Part shown: positions 1 through 8,798 of the stretch, one piece after another | Layout: every line of letters begins with the position of its first letter | Position numbering within the stretch: the first letter of the stretch is position 1 | DNA from: Actinomycetota bacterium | GTDB taxonomy: Bacteria > Actinomycetota > Actinomycetes > Actinomycetales > Microbacteriaceae | Direction: 5' to 3' | DNA: 33,009 nt | Assembly: GCA_009703445.1 (NCBI GenBank) | Contig: WLGA01000001.1 | Span: forward strand, 1-33,009 | Notes under the pieces: model-generated | Databases searched by the model: none | What the model was told of the DNA's origin: nothing | What the model saw: the letters and a program-made list of their open reading frames with translations, nothing else | Position numbers and translations under genes: made by a program

Positions 1-1
1 C

Positions 2-1690
2 GCCAGTGTAAAGATAGCCGTTGGTGTTGATGAAGAACTGATGATGCTCGAGGGCATCGCAGTGTTCACTCGCGCGGCAGCCGAAAAGGGCCGCACGGCC
101 GCGAACGCAAAACTACTTGTCGAGCTCGCTGAAAAACTTTCAGACACATCCCGCCCGGCCAAAGATCGTCTGGCAGAAGCCGAGACCGCTGCAGTGCTCA
201 AGGCAATCACGGCGCAGCCAATTCGATCACTCGAGACACTGAGTGATGAGTACCTAATCAACTGTGAGCGCGAGCTTGCTGGCTCTGGTGCTTGGTACGA
301 ATTCTTCCCTCGCTCTGAAGGTGCGACGCTAGACCCTAAGACCAAGGTTTGGAGCTCGGGTACCTTCAAAACAGCAACCAAACGTCTGCCCGCTGTGGCA
401 GAAATGGGATTCAACATCCTCTACATGCCGCCGATTCACCCAATCGGTGTGGCATTTCGCAAAGGCCCAAACAACACCTTGACCGCAGGTCCTCAAGACC
501 CTGGTTCGCCATGGGCAATTGGCTCTTCGGCCGGCGGTCACGATGCAATCCACCCGGATCTAGGCACCGAGAAAGACTTCGTCGCTTTCGTAAAGAAGGC
601 AAACTCTCTCGGGCTTGAAATTGCCATGGACCTTGCCCTGCAGGCTTCTCCCGATCACCCGTGGGTGAAGACAAACCCAGAATGGTTCACGACCCGGGCC
701 GATGGAACTATTGCCTACGCAGAGAATCCACCGAAGAAATATCAAGACATCTACCCGATCAACTTCGACAACGACCCTGAAGGCATCCACTTTGAAGTGC
801 TTCGAGTCGTAAAACACTGGATTGCAACCGGCGTCAAGATTTTCCGCGTCGATAACCCGCACACCAAGCCGGTTGCCTTCTGGGAATGGCTCATCGGCGA
901 GGTTAATCGCGAGTTCCCTGACGTGATCTTCTTGGCAGAAGCCTTCACTCGCCCATCGATGATGCATGCTTTGGGCAAGGTCGGTTTCCAGCAGTCGTAC
1001 ACCTACTTCACCTGGCGAAACACCAAGCAAGAGCTCGAGAGTTACCTAACCGAGCTGGTGCACGGCAGCGCAGACTTCTTCCGACCAAACTTCTGGGTTT
1101 CTACACCAGACATTTTGACCGAGTACCTACAGTTTGGCGGGCCTGCTGCCCACAAGATTCGAGCGGTTCTTGCTTCGATGTGCACACCAAACTGGGGCAT
1201 GTATGCCGGCTATGAGTTGTGCGAATCAGTTGCCCGACCTGGAGCCGAAGAACACATTGACAGCGAGAAGTTCGAATATCGCCCGCGCGATTGGGAGGCC
1301 GCCAAGAAGGGTGGTCGAAGCATCGCGGACTACATCACCAAGCTCAACGAGATTCGTGCAGCTCACCCGGCGATTCGACAACTGCGAAACCTCGTGCTTC
1401 AGCACACGGATGACTCTGCCATCCTGGCTTTCTCGAAGCACCTGGCCGGTGAACACACCGAATCAGGTAAGCCCGACACCATCCTGGTGATTGTCAATGT
1501 CGACCCTCATGCAGTTCGCGAAACCATGGTGCGTTTGAACCTTGAGACGCTCGGCTTGCCTAACGGTGCAAAATTCGAAGTCAAGGACTTGCTCACTGGT
1601 GAGAAATATGAATGGTCAAGCGACAACTACGTGCGACTGGACTCATTCACCAATCCGGCGCACATTTTCCAAATCGGCAAAGTTCTCTAA
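2..1690 (+). CDS. glgE: GlgE, alpha-1,4-glucan:maltose-1-phosphate maltosyltransferase (5' partial)
   Basis: GH13_3-type maltosyltransferase that extends alpha-1,4-glucan with maltose units from maltose-1-phosphate, in the cytoplasm. The frame is open from the left window edge; about 562 codons are present and roughly 100 N-terminal residues of a typical ~660-residue GlgE are missing. Seen: the GH13 barrel motifs YMPPIHPIG, FRVDNPHTK (nucleophile Asp codon at 851-853) and FLAEAFTRP (acid/base Glu codon at 938-940), followed by a C-terminal beta domain. The stop is 11 bases before the glgB start, so the two form an operon, as in other actinobacteria where GlgE and GlgB make glycogen-like alpha-glucan together. 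The DNP in place of the plain D of amylases is characteristic of GlgE. Confidence 0.95.
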   Translation, partial: ASVKIAVGVDEELMMLEGIAVFTRAAAEKGRTAANAKLLVELAEKLSDTSRPAKDRLAEAETAAVLKAITAQPIRSLETLSDEYLINCERELAGSGAWYEFFPRSEGATLDPKTKVWSSGTFKTATKRLPAVAEMGFNILYMPPIHPIGVAFRKGPNNTLTAGPQDPGSPWAIGSSAGGHDAIHPDLGTEKDFVAFVKKANSLGLEIAMDLALQASPDHPWVKTNPEWFTTRADGTIAYAENPPKKYQDIYPINFDNDPEGIHFEVLRVVKHWIATGVKIFRVDNPHTKPVAFWEWLIGEVNREFPDVIFLAEAFTRPSMMHALGKVGFQQSYTYFTWRNTKQELESYLTELVHGSADFFRPNFWVSTPDILTEYLQFGGPAAHKIRAVLASMCTPNWGMYAGYELCESVARPGAEEHIDSEKFEYRPRDWEAAKKGGRSIADYITKLNEIRAAHPAIRQLRNLVLQHTDDSAILAFSKHLAGEHTESGKPDTILVIVNVDPHAVRETMVRLNLETLGLPNGAKFEVKDLLTGEKYEWSSDNYVRLDSFTNPAHIFQIGKVL

Positions 1691-1701
1691 GGAGCAATCG
1701 C

Positions 1702-3903
1702 ATGGCCATCAGAAAAAAGTCTCTCGAAAGCTTGCCCGAAATTTCTAGCGACCTTCTCTGGTCCGTCAGCTCGGGATCTCACCACGAGCCACACTCGCTT
1801 TTGGGAGTTCACCCACACGCTAAAGGCTGGGTGATTCGCGTCCTTCGCCCAATGGCAAAGAGCGTAACGGCTGAACTTGGCTCTGAAAGCATCGAGCTAA
1901 CCCACCTCGAAAATGGGCTCTGGCAGGGCTTTGTGGCGAGCAAGAAGGTTCCCGACTACCGAATTTTGACCAACTACCAAGACGGCTCGGAATGGCGCGC
2001 AGACGACTCATACCGTCACCTGCCAACCGTAGGCGAGCTAGACCTGCACCTGATCAGTGAAGGTCGCCACGAAGATCTTTGGAACGCTCTTGGCTCTCAC
2101 ATTCACGCCATCAAGGGTGATTTGGGAATCAGCCAGGGAACCCGATTCGCTGTCTGGGCACCTAACGCCCAGGCTGTTCGAGTTGTGGGCGACTTCAACA
2201 ACTGGAATGGTGTCGCTCACGCCATGCGCGTGATGGGGTCTTCAGGAGTCTGGGAGATCTTCATCCCAGGAATCGGCGCTGGCACCAAATACAAGTATGA
2301 AATCCTCACGCGAGGCGGCGGCTGGATCACAAAGATCGACCCGCTGGCTCAGGCCACCGAGGTTCCGCCTTCAACCGCGTCGATTGTCACCCATTCGAGT
2401 CACAAGTGGTCAGACCAGACCTGGATCGAAGCGCGCACCAAGCGCGACGCCCTCAAGTCACCGATGTCTATCTATGAGCTGCACGCAGGGTCATGGCGCC
2501 AAGGTCTCGACTATCGAGCAATGGCAGACGAGCTCATTCCATACGTGCTCGAACTTGGATTCACTCACGTTGAGTTCATGCCCCTCGCAGAACACCCTTA
2601 CGCCCCATCTTGGGGATACCAGGTCACCGGCTACTACGCACCGACTTCGCGATTTGGTTCGCCGGATGACCTCAAGTACCTGATCGATCGACTGCACCAG
2701 GCCGGCATCGGAGTAATCCTCGACTGGGTTCCGGCCCACTTCCCCAAGGATGAATGGGCGCTGGCCAAATTTGACGGCCAGCCGCTTTATGAGCACGCCG
2801 ACCCACGCCGCGGCGAGCACCCAGACTGGGGAACATTGATTTTCGACTTCGGTCGCAACGAGGTTAAGAACTTCTTGGTCGCAAACGCCCTCTATTGGCT
2901 CGAGGAATTCCACATCGATGGCCTACGCGTTGATGCGGTTGCCTCGATGCTCTATCTTGACTACTCGCGCGAAGGAAACGACTGGTTGCCAAACCAGTAT
3001 GGTGGCCGCGAAAACCTAGATGCCATTGCTTTCATGCAGGAAGTCAATGCCACGGCCTATCGTCGCAATCCTGGCGTCATGATGATCGCCGAGGAGTCCA
3101 CGAGTTGGGGCGGCGTCAGCTCACCAACAGACGGCGGCGGCTTGGGCTATGGCTTCAAATGGAACATGGGCTGGATGAACGACACCCTCCAGTACATCGA
3201 AAAGGACCCTGCCTACCGCAAGTATCACCACGGCGAACTGACCTTCTCCATGCTCTACGCCTATGACGAAAAGTTTGTGTTGCCAATCAGCCACGACGAG
3301 GTCGTGCATGGCAAGGGTTCATTGCTGGCAAAGATGCCTGGAGATCGTTGGCAGCAACTCGCCAATGTGCGCGCCTACCTCGCATTCATGTGGGCCCATC
3401 CTGGCAAGCAGTTGCTCTTCATGGGCTCCGAGTTCGGTCAGCAATCCGAATGGAACCAGGAGCGTGGGCTTGAGTGGTGGATTCTTGACCAGCCGAGCCA
3501 CCGAGGTCTACAAACACTTGTCGGTGAGCTGAATAAGGTTTATGTCGACAACCCATCCATGTGGCAACTTGACCACCATTACAGCGGTTTTCAGTGGATT
3601 GATGGCGGTAACGCCGATCAGAACCTCTTGACCTTCCTTCGCTATGACGATGCCGGAAGCCCGATTGCGGTAGTAATCAACTTTGCCGGGCACCCGTATC
3701 ACGACTTCAAGTTGGGGCTTCCTAAGTCAGGAACCTGGCTGGAGATTTTGAACACGGATGCCGAGGTTTACGGCGGCTCTGGCGTTGGAAACTTTGGTCG
3801 AATTGAAGCTAACGGTGATGGCAGCCACGGCCAGCCACACTCGGCAAGCATCTCGATTCCGCCGCTGGGTGCGGTTTGGTTCAAGCCAGCTAAAACTGCT
3901 TAG
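1702..3903 (+). CDS. glgB: GlgB, 1,4-alpha-glucan branching enzyme
   Basis: Transfers cut alpha-1,4 chains to form alpha-1,6 branches, working on the GlgE product. 733 residues, normal for actinobacterial GlgB. Seen: an N-terminal domain, a CBM48 module near residues 145-170 (FAVWAPNA, GDFNNWNG), then the GH13 barrel with nucleophile Asp411 (GLRVDAVASM), acid/base Glu464 (MMIAEEST) and the SHDEVVHG motif with Asp532, and a C-terminal beta domain. The ATG at 1702 is chosen because GGAG lies 7 bases upstream (1691-1694) and the next upstream in-frame start lies inside glgE. The stop overlaps the stop of the convergent downstream gene. Confidence 0.96.
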   Translation: MAIRKKSLESLPEISSDLLWSVSSGSHHEPHSLLGVHPHAKGWVIRVLRPMAKSVTAELGSESIELTHLENGLWQGFVASKKVPDYRILTNYQDGSEWRADDSYRHLPTVGELDLHLISEGRHEDLWNALGSHIHAIKGDLGISQGTRFAVWAPNAQAVRVVGDFNNWNGVAHAMRVMGSSGVWEIFIPGIGAGTKYKYEILTRGGGWITKIDPLAQATEVPPSTASIVTHSSHKWSDQTWIEARTKRDALKSPMSIYELHAGSWRQGLDYRAMADELIPYVLELGFTHVEFMPLAEHPYAPSWGYQVTGYYAPTSRFGSPDDLKYLIDRLHQAGIGVILDWVPAHFPKDEWALAKFDGQPLYEHADPRRGEHPDWGTLIFDFGRNEVKNFLVANALYWLEEFHIDGLRVDAVASMLYLDYSREGNDWLPNQYGGRENLDAIAFMQEVNATAYRRNPGVMMIAEESTSWGGVSSPTDGGGLGYGFKWNMGWMNDTLQYIEKDPAYRKYHHGELTFSMLYAYDEKFVLPISHDEVVHGKGSLLAKMPGDRWQQLANVRAYLAFMWAHPGKQLLFMGSEFGQQSEWNQERGLEWWILDQPSHRGLQTLVGELNKVYVDNPSMWQLDHHYSGFQWIDGGNADQNLLTFLRYDDAGSPIAVVINFAGHPYHDFKLGLPKSGTWLEILNTDAEVYGGSGVGNFGRIEANGDGSHGQPHSASISIPPLGAVWFKPAKTA

Positions 3904-4841
3904 TAGAGCAGCGCAGCCAATTGCCTGCGGGCATCGGCTAGTTCTGGCTGATCTGGCGGGCAGATCAAGAAGAGTTCGAGCAGGTGCTTCCGAAGCACCT
4001 CTCGCTCATCACCAAACACGGTGGCGAAGCGAGTCAGGATAGTCGAGAAAGCCTGAGCTGGGTGGCCGACCGCCATACAGGCATCTGCCTTCAAGGTGGT
4101 TTCTTCAGCCGTTGCCGGAGCAGATCCGAGCACCTTTTCGAAGTCGATTCCCGACGTGCGAATCAAAAGTTTTGCCTGAGCCAAGCCTGCTGCGGCAAGG
4201 GAATCGGCCGGATTCTCCTTGATGGCGGCCTCATACTGGTTGACTGCCTCGGCGTAATCGCCGGCGTCAATCGCGTCGTATGCGGCCTGGTGACGGGGTG
4301 GAAGTGCCGGTGGTAACTGCTCCCCCGTCGGCTCCTCAACCGTGATGACTCCGGTCATGCCATTTTCAGCGGAGATTTCAAGCACTCGTTCAAATACAAC
4401 TTGGATGTTTTCTTCTGGCTGATCGCCTTCGAATAGTGGAACCGGCTGCCCCTTGAGAAGAGCTAGTACGGTCGGTGCTGAACCAACTTTGAACGCCTTA
4501 GCCACGTTGACGTTTGAATCGAGGTCGAATTGCAACAGCAAGATGCGGCCGGCAAAGGCATTGGTTAGTTTTGCCAGTTTTCCAGTGAGGGCCTTGCTCT
4601 GCTCACTCCAACCCGCGTAGAACTCGATGATGACGGGAAGCTCGTTCGAAATGTCGATGAAGTTGCGAAGGTTGGTTTCGTTGCCTTGAGCAATGAGTGA
4701 CGGAAGCTTGAGCAGGTCACCATTCAAGCCTGGTTGTGACGAGGTCTGGGGTGCCGCTGCACCAACCGGGGCTTCCGGCTTTCGAAGCGATGACAGATCG
4801 ACCGCGCCGGCGAGGCTGGCTCGAGACATAAAGTCAGACAT
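3900..4841 (-). CDS. CnoX/YbbN-like thioredoxin-fold TPR protein without active-site cysteines
   Basis: 313 residues. Residues ~50-160 form a thioredoxin fold (VIIEFYAGW, cis-proline in SAPTVLALLKG), and residues ~183-310 are TPR-like helices (AAYDAIDAGDYAEAVNQYE). The architecture matches the YbbN/CnoX family, which in E. coli holds unfolded clients for chaperones. The redox motif that should follow Trp78 reads SEQS, with no cysteine, so a holdase or scaffold role is more likely than disulfide chemistry (inference). The ATG shares one base with the stop of the upstream gene (TAATG), so translation is probably coupled to the membrane protein encoded before it. The stop overlaps that of glgB on the other strand. 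Confidence 0.8.
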   Translation of the reverse strand: MSDFMSRASLAGAVDLSSLRKPEAPVGAAAPQTSSQPGLNGDLLKLPSLIAQGNETNLRNFIDISNELPVIIEFYAGWSEQSKALTGKLAKLTNAFAGRILLLQFDLDSNVNVAKAFKVGSAPTVLALLKGQPVPLFEGDQPEENIQVVFERVLEISAENGMTGVITVEEPTGEQLPPALPPRHQAAYDAIDAGDYAEAVNQYEAAIKENPADSLAAAGLAQAKLLIRTSGIDFEKVLGSAPATAEETTLKADACMAVGHPAQAFSTILTRFATVFGDEREVLRKHLLELFLICPPDQPELADARRQLAALLY

Positions 4842-6547
4842 TACAAACCTCTTACGCTAACTAGGCCCTGGGTGACTCCGATGAGTCGAATCTTTGATGT
4901 TTCTGATAGCGCCGGAACGAAGAACAACATCATGTTGCCGTAAATCGATCGGACACCCTTAGTTGAGCCGTTTGCCCCGAGAATCAGAGCCTCTTGACCG
5001 GAAACACCAACCGCGGTGCCGATCTTCGTTGGGCGGATCAGATACGTATCGGTCATGTAAACGGCAACGAGAGCGCCAGCCTGCGAGGTGGAAAGGCTGA
5101 TTACGTTGGCCTCCCCGAGCTTGTGCGTGAAGGCGATCTTGCCATTCTCTAGATTCTGAGACTGGGCGACCTGGCTCGAAGAAACCTGCTTGTAGAACTC
5201 ATCCTTGCTGATGTCGAAGAGTTGGGCGCTCAAACTGCTGGCACCCTTGTTGATCAGGTCGCCATAGGTGGCAGGAAGAGAAATAGGTGGAACCTTCAGG
5301 AACAGAGACTTCGCATCAACTGGGATGGCTCCGGTTTCGGCAGACGGCACGGCAGGGATCTTCGCGCCCGGCATTAGGCGAACCGTGTACCAAACCTGAT
5401 AGTTCTCTCGAGGTGACTTCTGCTGCAAAACAATCAACTGTGGAAGCGCTGCATCGCCCGGCTCATCCGTGACGGCCATCACATTTCTAGGCCAGGTGTT
5501 GGAAGCTGCAGGAAGACTGAAAGACAGCGGCGTTGCCACCACGGCTGGGAGCGCAGCGATCTTGTTGTCCTTCGAACGCAGGTAATAGTGCACCGAACGC
5601 AATGCCAAAGCTGGGCCAGTGAATCTTGGGCTCAACAACTTCTTGTCGTTGCTGGCATCGGCCTGAGTCGCAGTGTCGGCAACCTCTCCGAGGATTCGTT
5701 TCAACTGCCCCTCGGTCACAACTGGCGGGGCAACCTCGGCCGCGGAGGACGTAGGAGTTGGGGAAGCCTCGGTTGACGCCTGGTTGACTGAGCAACCGCT
5801 CAACAAGGCAATCGTTGCCAACCCGGCAGGAATGATGAGCGCGTTTCGACCAGCGGCGCGTCTGCCCTTCTTCGGAGCAAAGCGAACCTTACGGCGCTCT
5901 TTGTACTTCGGTCCACTTGGCGCCTTTGGGAGGCGACGGCGAGGTCCGCGCTTTCTGCGTCGCTCGCTGAAGTGCCAGATGGTCAAAACGACTCCTGCAA
6001 TCAGCAGAACTAAGCCCGAAATAAGCAGAGCATTTGAAAACGTGAGGTCGAAATAGATTGGCCAGACGATTTCTACCTGGCCGGGCGCAGATTTCAGGCC
6101 ATTGCTCGCAATTAGGATTGCGGCCTCGTCGCGAGTTGAAACCGCCAACTTGGCTACATCCTGGCCGACGCTGGAATCACGCCACAGGTCAGAACCGACC
6201 GGAGAAAATCCCGCCGCTACGCCAAGCTCTTCTTTGGGTTCAATTTTGGTTTGATCCTTGGAGAGGTTCAGCTCGGTCTTAGAGCTCTTACCGATAAAAG
6301 CCAGGATGTCGGCCTCGCGACCGCTGGAAATGAAAACCCCTGCGGATTCGCCATTCACTGTGATGGTTGGCTTGCCCGGATGCAAGGCGAGCGTTGAGTT
6401 TGGGATGACCGCGAATGGGCTCAGGTGGTCAAAGTTGGCGGTCATTGTGATGCTGGCAGGTGGCGCCCAAATGGTTCGTTGCGCAAAACCCAAACCGGCA
6501 AGCGTGATGGACACGACAAATACCGCTGCGGCGATCAACAGGCGCAT
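4841..6547 (-). CDS. Membrane protein with two extracytoplasmic domains and an internal lipobox, function unknown
   Basis: 568 residues. Seen in order: an N-terminal signal or anchor (3-22), a beta-rich outer domain (30-168), a membrane helix (170-192), a strongly basic cytoplasmic stretch (195-235, many Arg/Lys), a second hydrophobic run (236-249) ending in a lipobox LSGC with Cys252, a Ser/Thr/Pro/Ala linker (255-275) and a second outer domain (276-568). It resembles conserved but uncharacterised membrane proteins of Microbacteriaceae; I do not recognise a catalytic motif. The second half looks like a lipoprotein joined to a membrane protein, but there is no in-frame ATG or GTG at the junction, so it reads as one protein. 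It is coupled to the downstream thioredoxin-like gene and divergent from the DivIVA-like gene. Confidence 0.72.
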   Translation of the reverse strand: MRLLIAAAVFVVSITLAGLGFAQRTIWAPPASITMTANFDHLSPFAVIPNSTLALHPGKPTITVNGESAGVFISSGREADILAFIGKSSKTELNLSKDQTKIEPKEELGVAAGFSPVGSDLWRDSSVGQDVAKLAVSTRDEAAILIASNGLKSAPGQVEIVWPIYFDLTFSNALLISGLVLLIAGVVLTIWHFSERRRKRGPRRRLPKAPSGPKYKERRKVRFAPKKGRRAAGRNALIIPAGLATIALLSGCSVNQASTEASPTPTSSAAEVAPPVVTEGQLKRILGEVADTATQADASNDKKLLSPRFTGPALALRSVHYYLRSKDNKIAALPAVVATPLSFSLPAASNTWPRNVMAVTDEPGDAALPQLIVLQQKSPRENYQVWYTVRLMPGAKIPAVPSAETGAIPVDAKSLFLKVPPISLPATYGDLINKGASSLSAQLFDISKDEFYKQVSSSQVAQSQNLENGKIAFTHKLGEANVISLSTSQAGALVAVYMTDTYLIRPTKIGTAVGVSGQEALILGANGSTKGVRSIYGNMMLFFVPALSETSKIRLIGVTQGLVSVRGL

Positions 6548-6624
6548 GCGATATCCAATCAGGGTAAACTTGAGGCAGGTTAACAGCCTGTTTCCATTCT
6601 ACCGAAGCGCCTAGGAGCAGCATC

Positions 6625-7713
6625 TTGTCTGTCGAAGAGACCGAATTCCCCGTAGCCCTCCGTGGTTACGAGCGCGGCCCGGTTGACGACGCACTTCTAG
6701 ACCTTCGCAAGCAAGTGCTTCAGCTTTCTGCCCAGAATTCACAGCTAGCCAATGAACTTCGTGAAACCACTAAGGCACTTGAGTCTGCGCGTGAAGAGCT
6801 TCAAGAGGCCGGCAAGCCAACCTATACCGGTGTTGGTGCTCGAGCCGCACTTATTCTTAGCACCGCAGAAGACCAGGCGGCTCACCTACTTGCCGAAGCT
6901 GAACGCGAGGCTGAGCGCAAGCGTAAAGCCGTCGCCCTCGAGGTTGAGGCCCAGCATGGCGAGGCAAAGGGCTACTACGACTCACTAGTTTCAGAAGCTC
7001 AGCGCAGAAGTGACCGCATCATTGGCGCGGCGCGAAGCGATTACGACGAAATCATCGCCAAGGCAAAGCAAGAGGCAGCCCGCATCGCCGATGAAGCAAT
7101 GCGCGAAGCCGGTTCTATCCGCGGTGCAATTTCGACCGAGGTAGCGAAAATGCGTGCGGCCGCTCGCCGCGACATCGCATCAACTAAGGCCGAGGTAGAG
7201 CGCGACCTTGCAGAGCGCAAGCTAATCGCCTTCCGCGAGAACTCAAGAAACCTAGACTTTGACAGCGCTGCAGCACTACTAACCGAGCAGGCTCGAATCG
7301 ACCTGGAGCTGGAGCTAACCGCTCGCCGCGCCGAGGCAGAAGCCGAATACCTGAAGAAGCACCAAGAGGCCGTTTCCACCACCCAGAAATACCTGGATGA
7401 TGCGAACTCGCAGCTATCTAATGCCCTAACCCGCGCCAACGCGGCTCGTCTAGAGGCAGAAACTCTTGAAGCGGCTGCCATCTCGTTCAACCAACAGACG
7501 ACAACTTTGAGCCGCCAAAAGGCTGATGCGATCATCGCAGCAGCCGATGCAGAGGCTCGCAGCATCGTGGCCACAGCTCAGATTGCCGCGGCGCGAGAAA
7601 TTGCCCAGGCAACCGAGGCCACCGTAAAGATCTCGGCTGAGCGAGATTCGGTCGACGTTTACCTGAAGAATCTTCGTGCCGTGCTCGATAACGCTGGCAC
7701 GCCACGCACCTAA
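6625..7713 (+). CDS. DivIVA-like coiled-coil protein
   Basis: 362 residues. The N-terminus (FPVALRGYERGPVDDALL) matches the short DivIVA membrane-binding motif; the rest is nearly unbroken Ala/Glu/Arg/Lys heptad coiled coil to ~345, with no membrane helix. Family knowledge: actinobacterial DivIVA/Wag31, Scy and FilP proteins organise polar growth and cell shape from the membrane. Function here is inferred from architecture only. The start is TTG at 6625 with AGGAG at 6613-6617, 7 bases upstream; no better start fits the motif. It is followed by an AI-2E family permease on the same strand after about 25 bases, and is divergent from the 568-residue membrane protein across 77 bases. Confidence 0.82.
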   Translation: MSVEETEFPVALRGYERGPVDDALLDLRKQVLQLSAQNSQLANELRETTKALESAREELQEAGKPTYTGVGARAALILSTAEDQAAHLLAEAEREAERKRKAVALEVEAQHGEAKGYYDSLVSEAQRRSDRIIGAARSDYDEIIAKAKQEAARIADEAMREAGSIRGAISTEVAKMRAAARRDIASTKAEVERDLAERKLIAFRENSRNLDFDSAAALLTEQARIDLELELTARRAEAEAEYLKKHQEAVSTTQKYLDDANSQLSNALTRANAARLEAETLEAAAISFNQQTTTLSRQKADAIIAAADAEARSIVATAQIAAAREIAQATEATVKISAERDSVDVYLKNLRAVLDNAGTPRT

Positions 7714-7742
7714 ATCAATCAGAGCAGAGTAGGTTTGTGAGC

Positions 7743-8795
7743 ATGCAAGGGCAAACAAAGATCACAAACGCGTTCCAGCTCGGTCTATTGGGCGGTCTTG
7801 GTGTATTGACCGCTGTAGTCATCGGTGGGGCAATCCAGACGCTCGCCGACATCATCACGTATGTGGCCGCCGCTATCTTTATCGCTTTGGGTCTAGAGCC
7901 AGTTGTCGCCAAACTTGAGAGCGCAAACCTAAAGCGACCGGTCGCGATTTTGATCGTCGTTCTCGGTCTGCTTGGCGGGTTAACCGCCTTGGTCTGGGCC
8001 ATCCTGCCACCGCTTGCTTCGGAAGGCGCGAAATTCATCGAGAAGGTGCCATCGGTAATCTCCGGCTTTGGTGATCTTCCTTTGATCGTCAAACTCGACA
8101 ATCAACTCGGTGGTTCTATCTCCAGCGCAATTGCAAGCACCTCGGCGTTCCTGAGCGACTCAGCCAACTGGCCAAAGTTGGTCGGTGGCGTAGTGCAGGT
8201 TGGCATGAACATTTTCAATGGCTTCTTCGCCGGGCTAGTAATTCTGATTTTGAGCCTCTACTTCATGTCTTCTTTGAACCGTTTCCGAGACTTCCTATTT
8301 GGCTTGGTTCCTGCATCAAAGCGTGAAAAGTTTGCCGACATCGCAGACCAGGTAGCGACCTCGGTTGGCCGCTATGTAATCGGGCAGTTTGGAATCGCAG
8401 CACTAAACGCAACCTTGAGCTACATTTTCATGTTGATCATGGGCATCCCTTTTGCCGTTGTCTTGGCGTTTATCGTTTTGCTTCTCGGCTTGATTCCACT
8501 CGTTGGAAACGTAACCAGCTCTGCAATCATCACCTTGGTTGCCTTGAGCGTCTCACCAACCACCGCGATTGTGGCTGCCGCCTACTGCCTGATTTACATG
8601 CAGATTGAGTCCTACATAATCAGCCCAAAAATCATGAACAAGGCCGTAGCCGTTCCCGGAGCAGTTGTTGTTGTTGCCGCGCTTTCAGGCGGCGCATTGC
8701 TCGGTGTTCTGGGGGCTCTAGTAGCCATCCCAGTTGCCGCCTCAGGCATTCTGATCATTCGTCAGATTTTGATGCCTCACCAAGACACCAAGTAG
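7743..8795 (+). CDS. AI-2E family transporter (PerM-like permease)
   Basis: About 350 residues with paired hydrophobic segments near the N-terminus, a soluble insert, and four to five helices towards the C-terminus. The motif LLGLIPLVGN in the second half is characteristic of the AI-2E/PerM family. Members export or exchange small solutes; the substrate cannot be read from the sequence. ATG 7743 has an AGTAGG about 9 bases upstream; a GTG at 7737, two codons earlier, is an equally possible start. It is probably co-transcribed with the DivIVA-like gene. The stop lies 3 bases from the stop of the convergent hydrolase gene, leaving no room for a terminator between them. Confidence 0.9.
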   Translation: MQGQTKITNAFQLGLLGGLGVLTAVVIGGAIQTLADIITYVAAAIFIALGLEPVVAKLESANLKRPVAILIVVLGLLGGLTALVWAILPPLASEGAKFIEKVPSVISGFGDLPLIVKLDNQLGGSISSAIASTSAFLSDSANWPKLVGGVVQVGMNIFNGFFAGLVILILSLYFMSSLNRFRDFLFGLVPASKREKFADIADQVATSVGRYVIGQFGIAALNATLSYIFMLIMGIPFAVVLAFIVLLLGLIPLVGNVTSSAIITLVALSVSPTTAIVAAAYCLIYMQIESYIISPKIMNKAVAVPGAVVVVAALSGGALLGVLGALVAIPVAASGILIIRQILMPHQDTK

Positions 8796-8798
8796 TTT

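Noticed and set aside
560..1030. 156-codon minus-strand open frame opposite glgE
   Set aside because: Overlaps conserved GH13 motifs of glgE on the other strand and has no recognisable domain.
1612..1701. Upstream start for glgB inside glgE
   Set aside because: The ATG at 1702 has a well-spaced GGAG; the upstream residues are an out-of-frame reading of glgE.
6548..6624. Divergent promoter pair between the membrane protein and DivIVA-like genes
   Set aside because: A TAGAAT lies on the minus strand (6596-6601) and TTGAGG on the plus strand, but neither has a convincing partner hexamer at the right spacing.
7041..7574. Long open frame on the minus strand opposite the DivIVA-like coiled coil
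   Set aside because: Mirror of a biased Ala/Glu/Arg codon pattern; Ser/Arg/Ala-rich, no motif, no ribosome site, and the plus-strand protein is clearly real.
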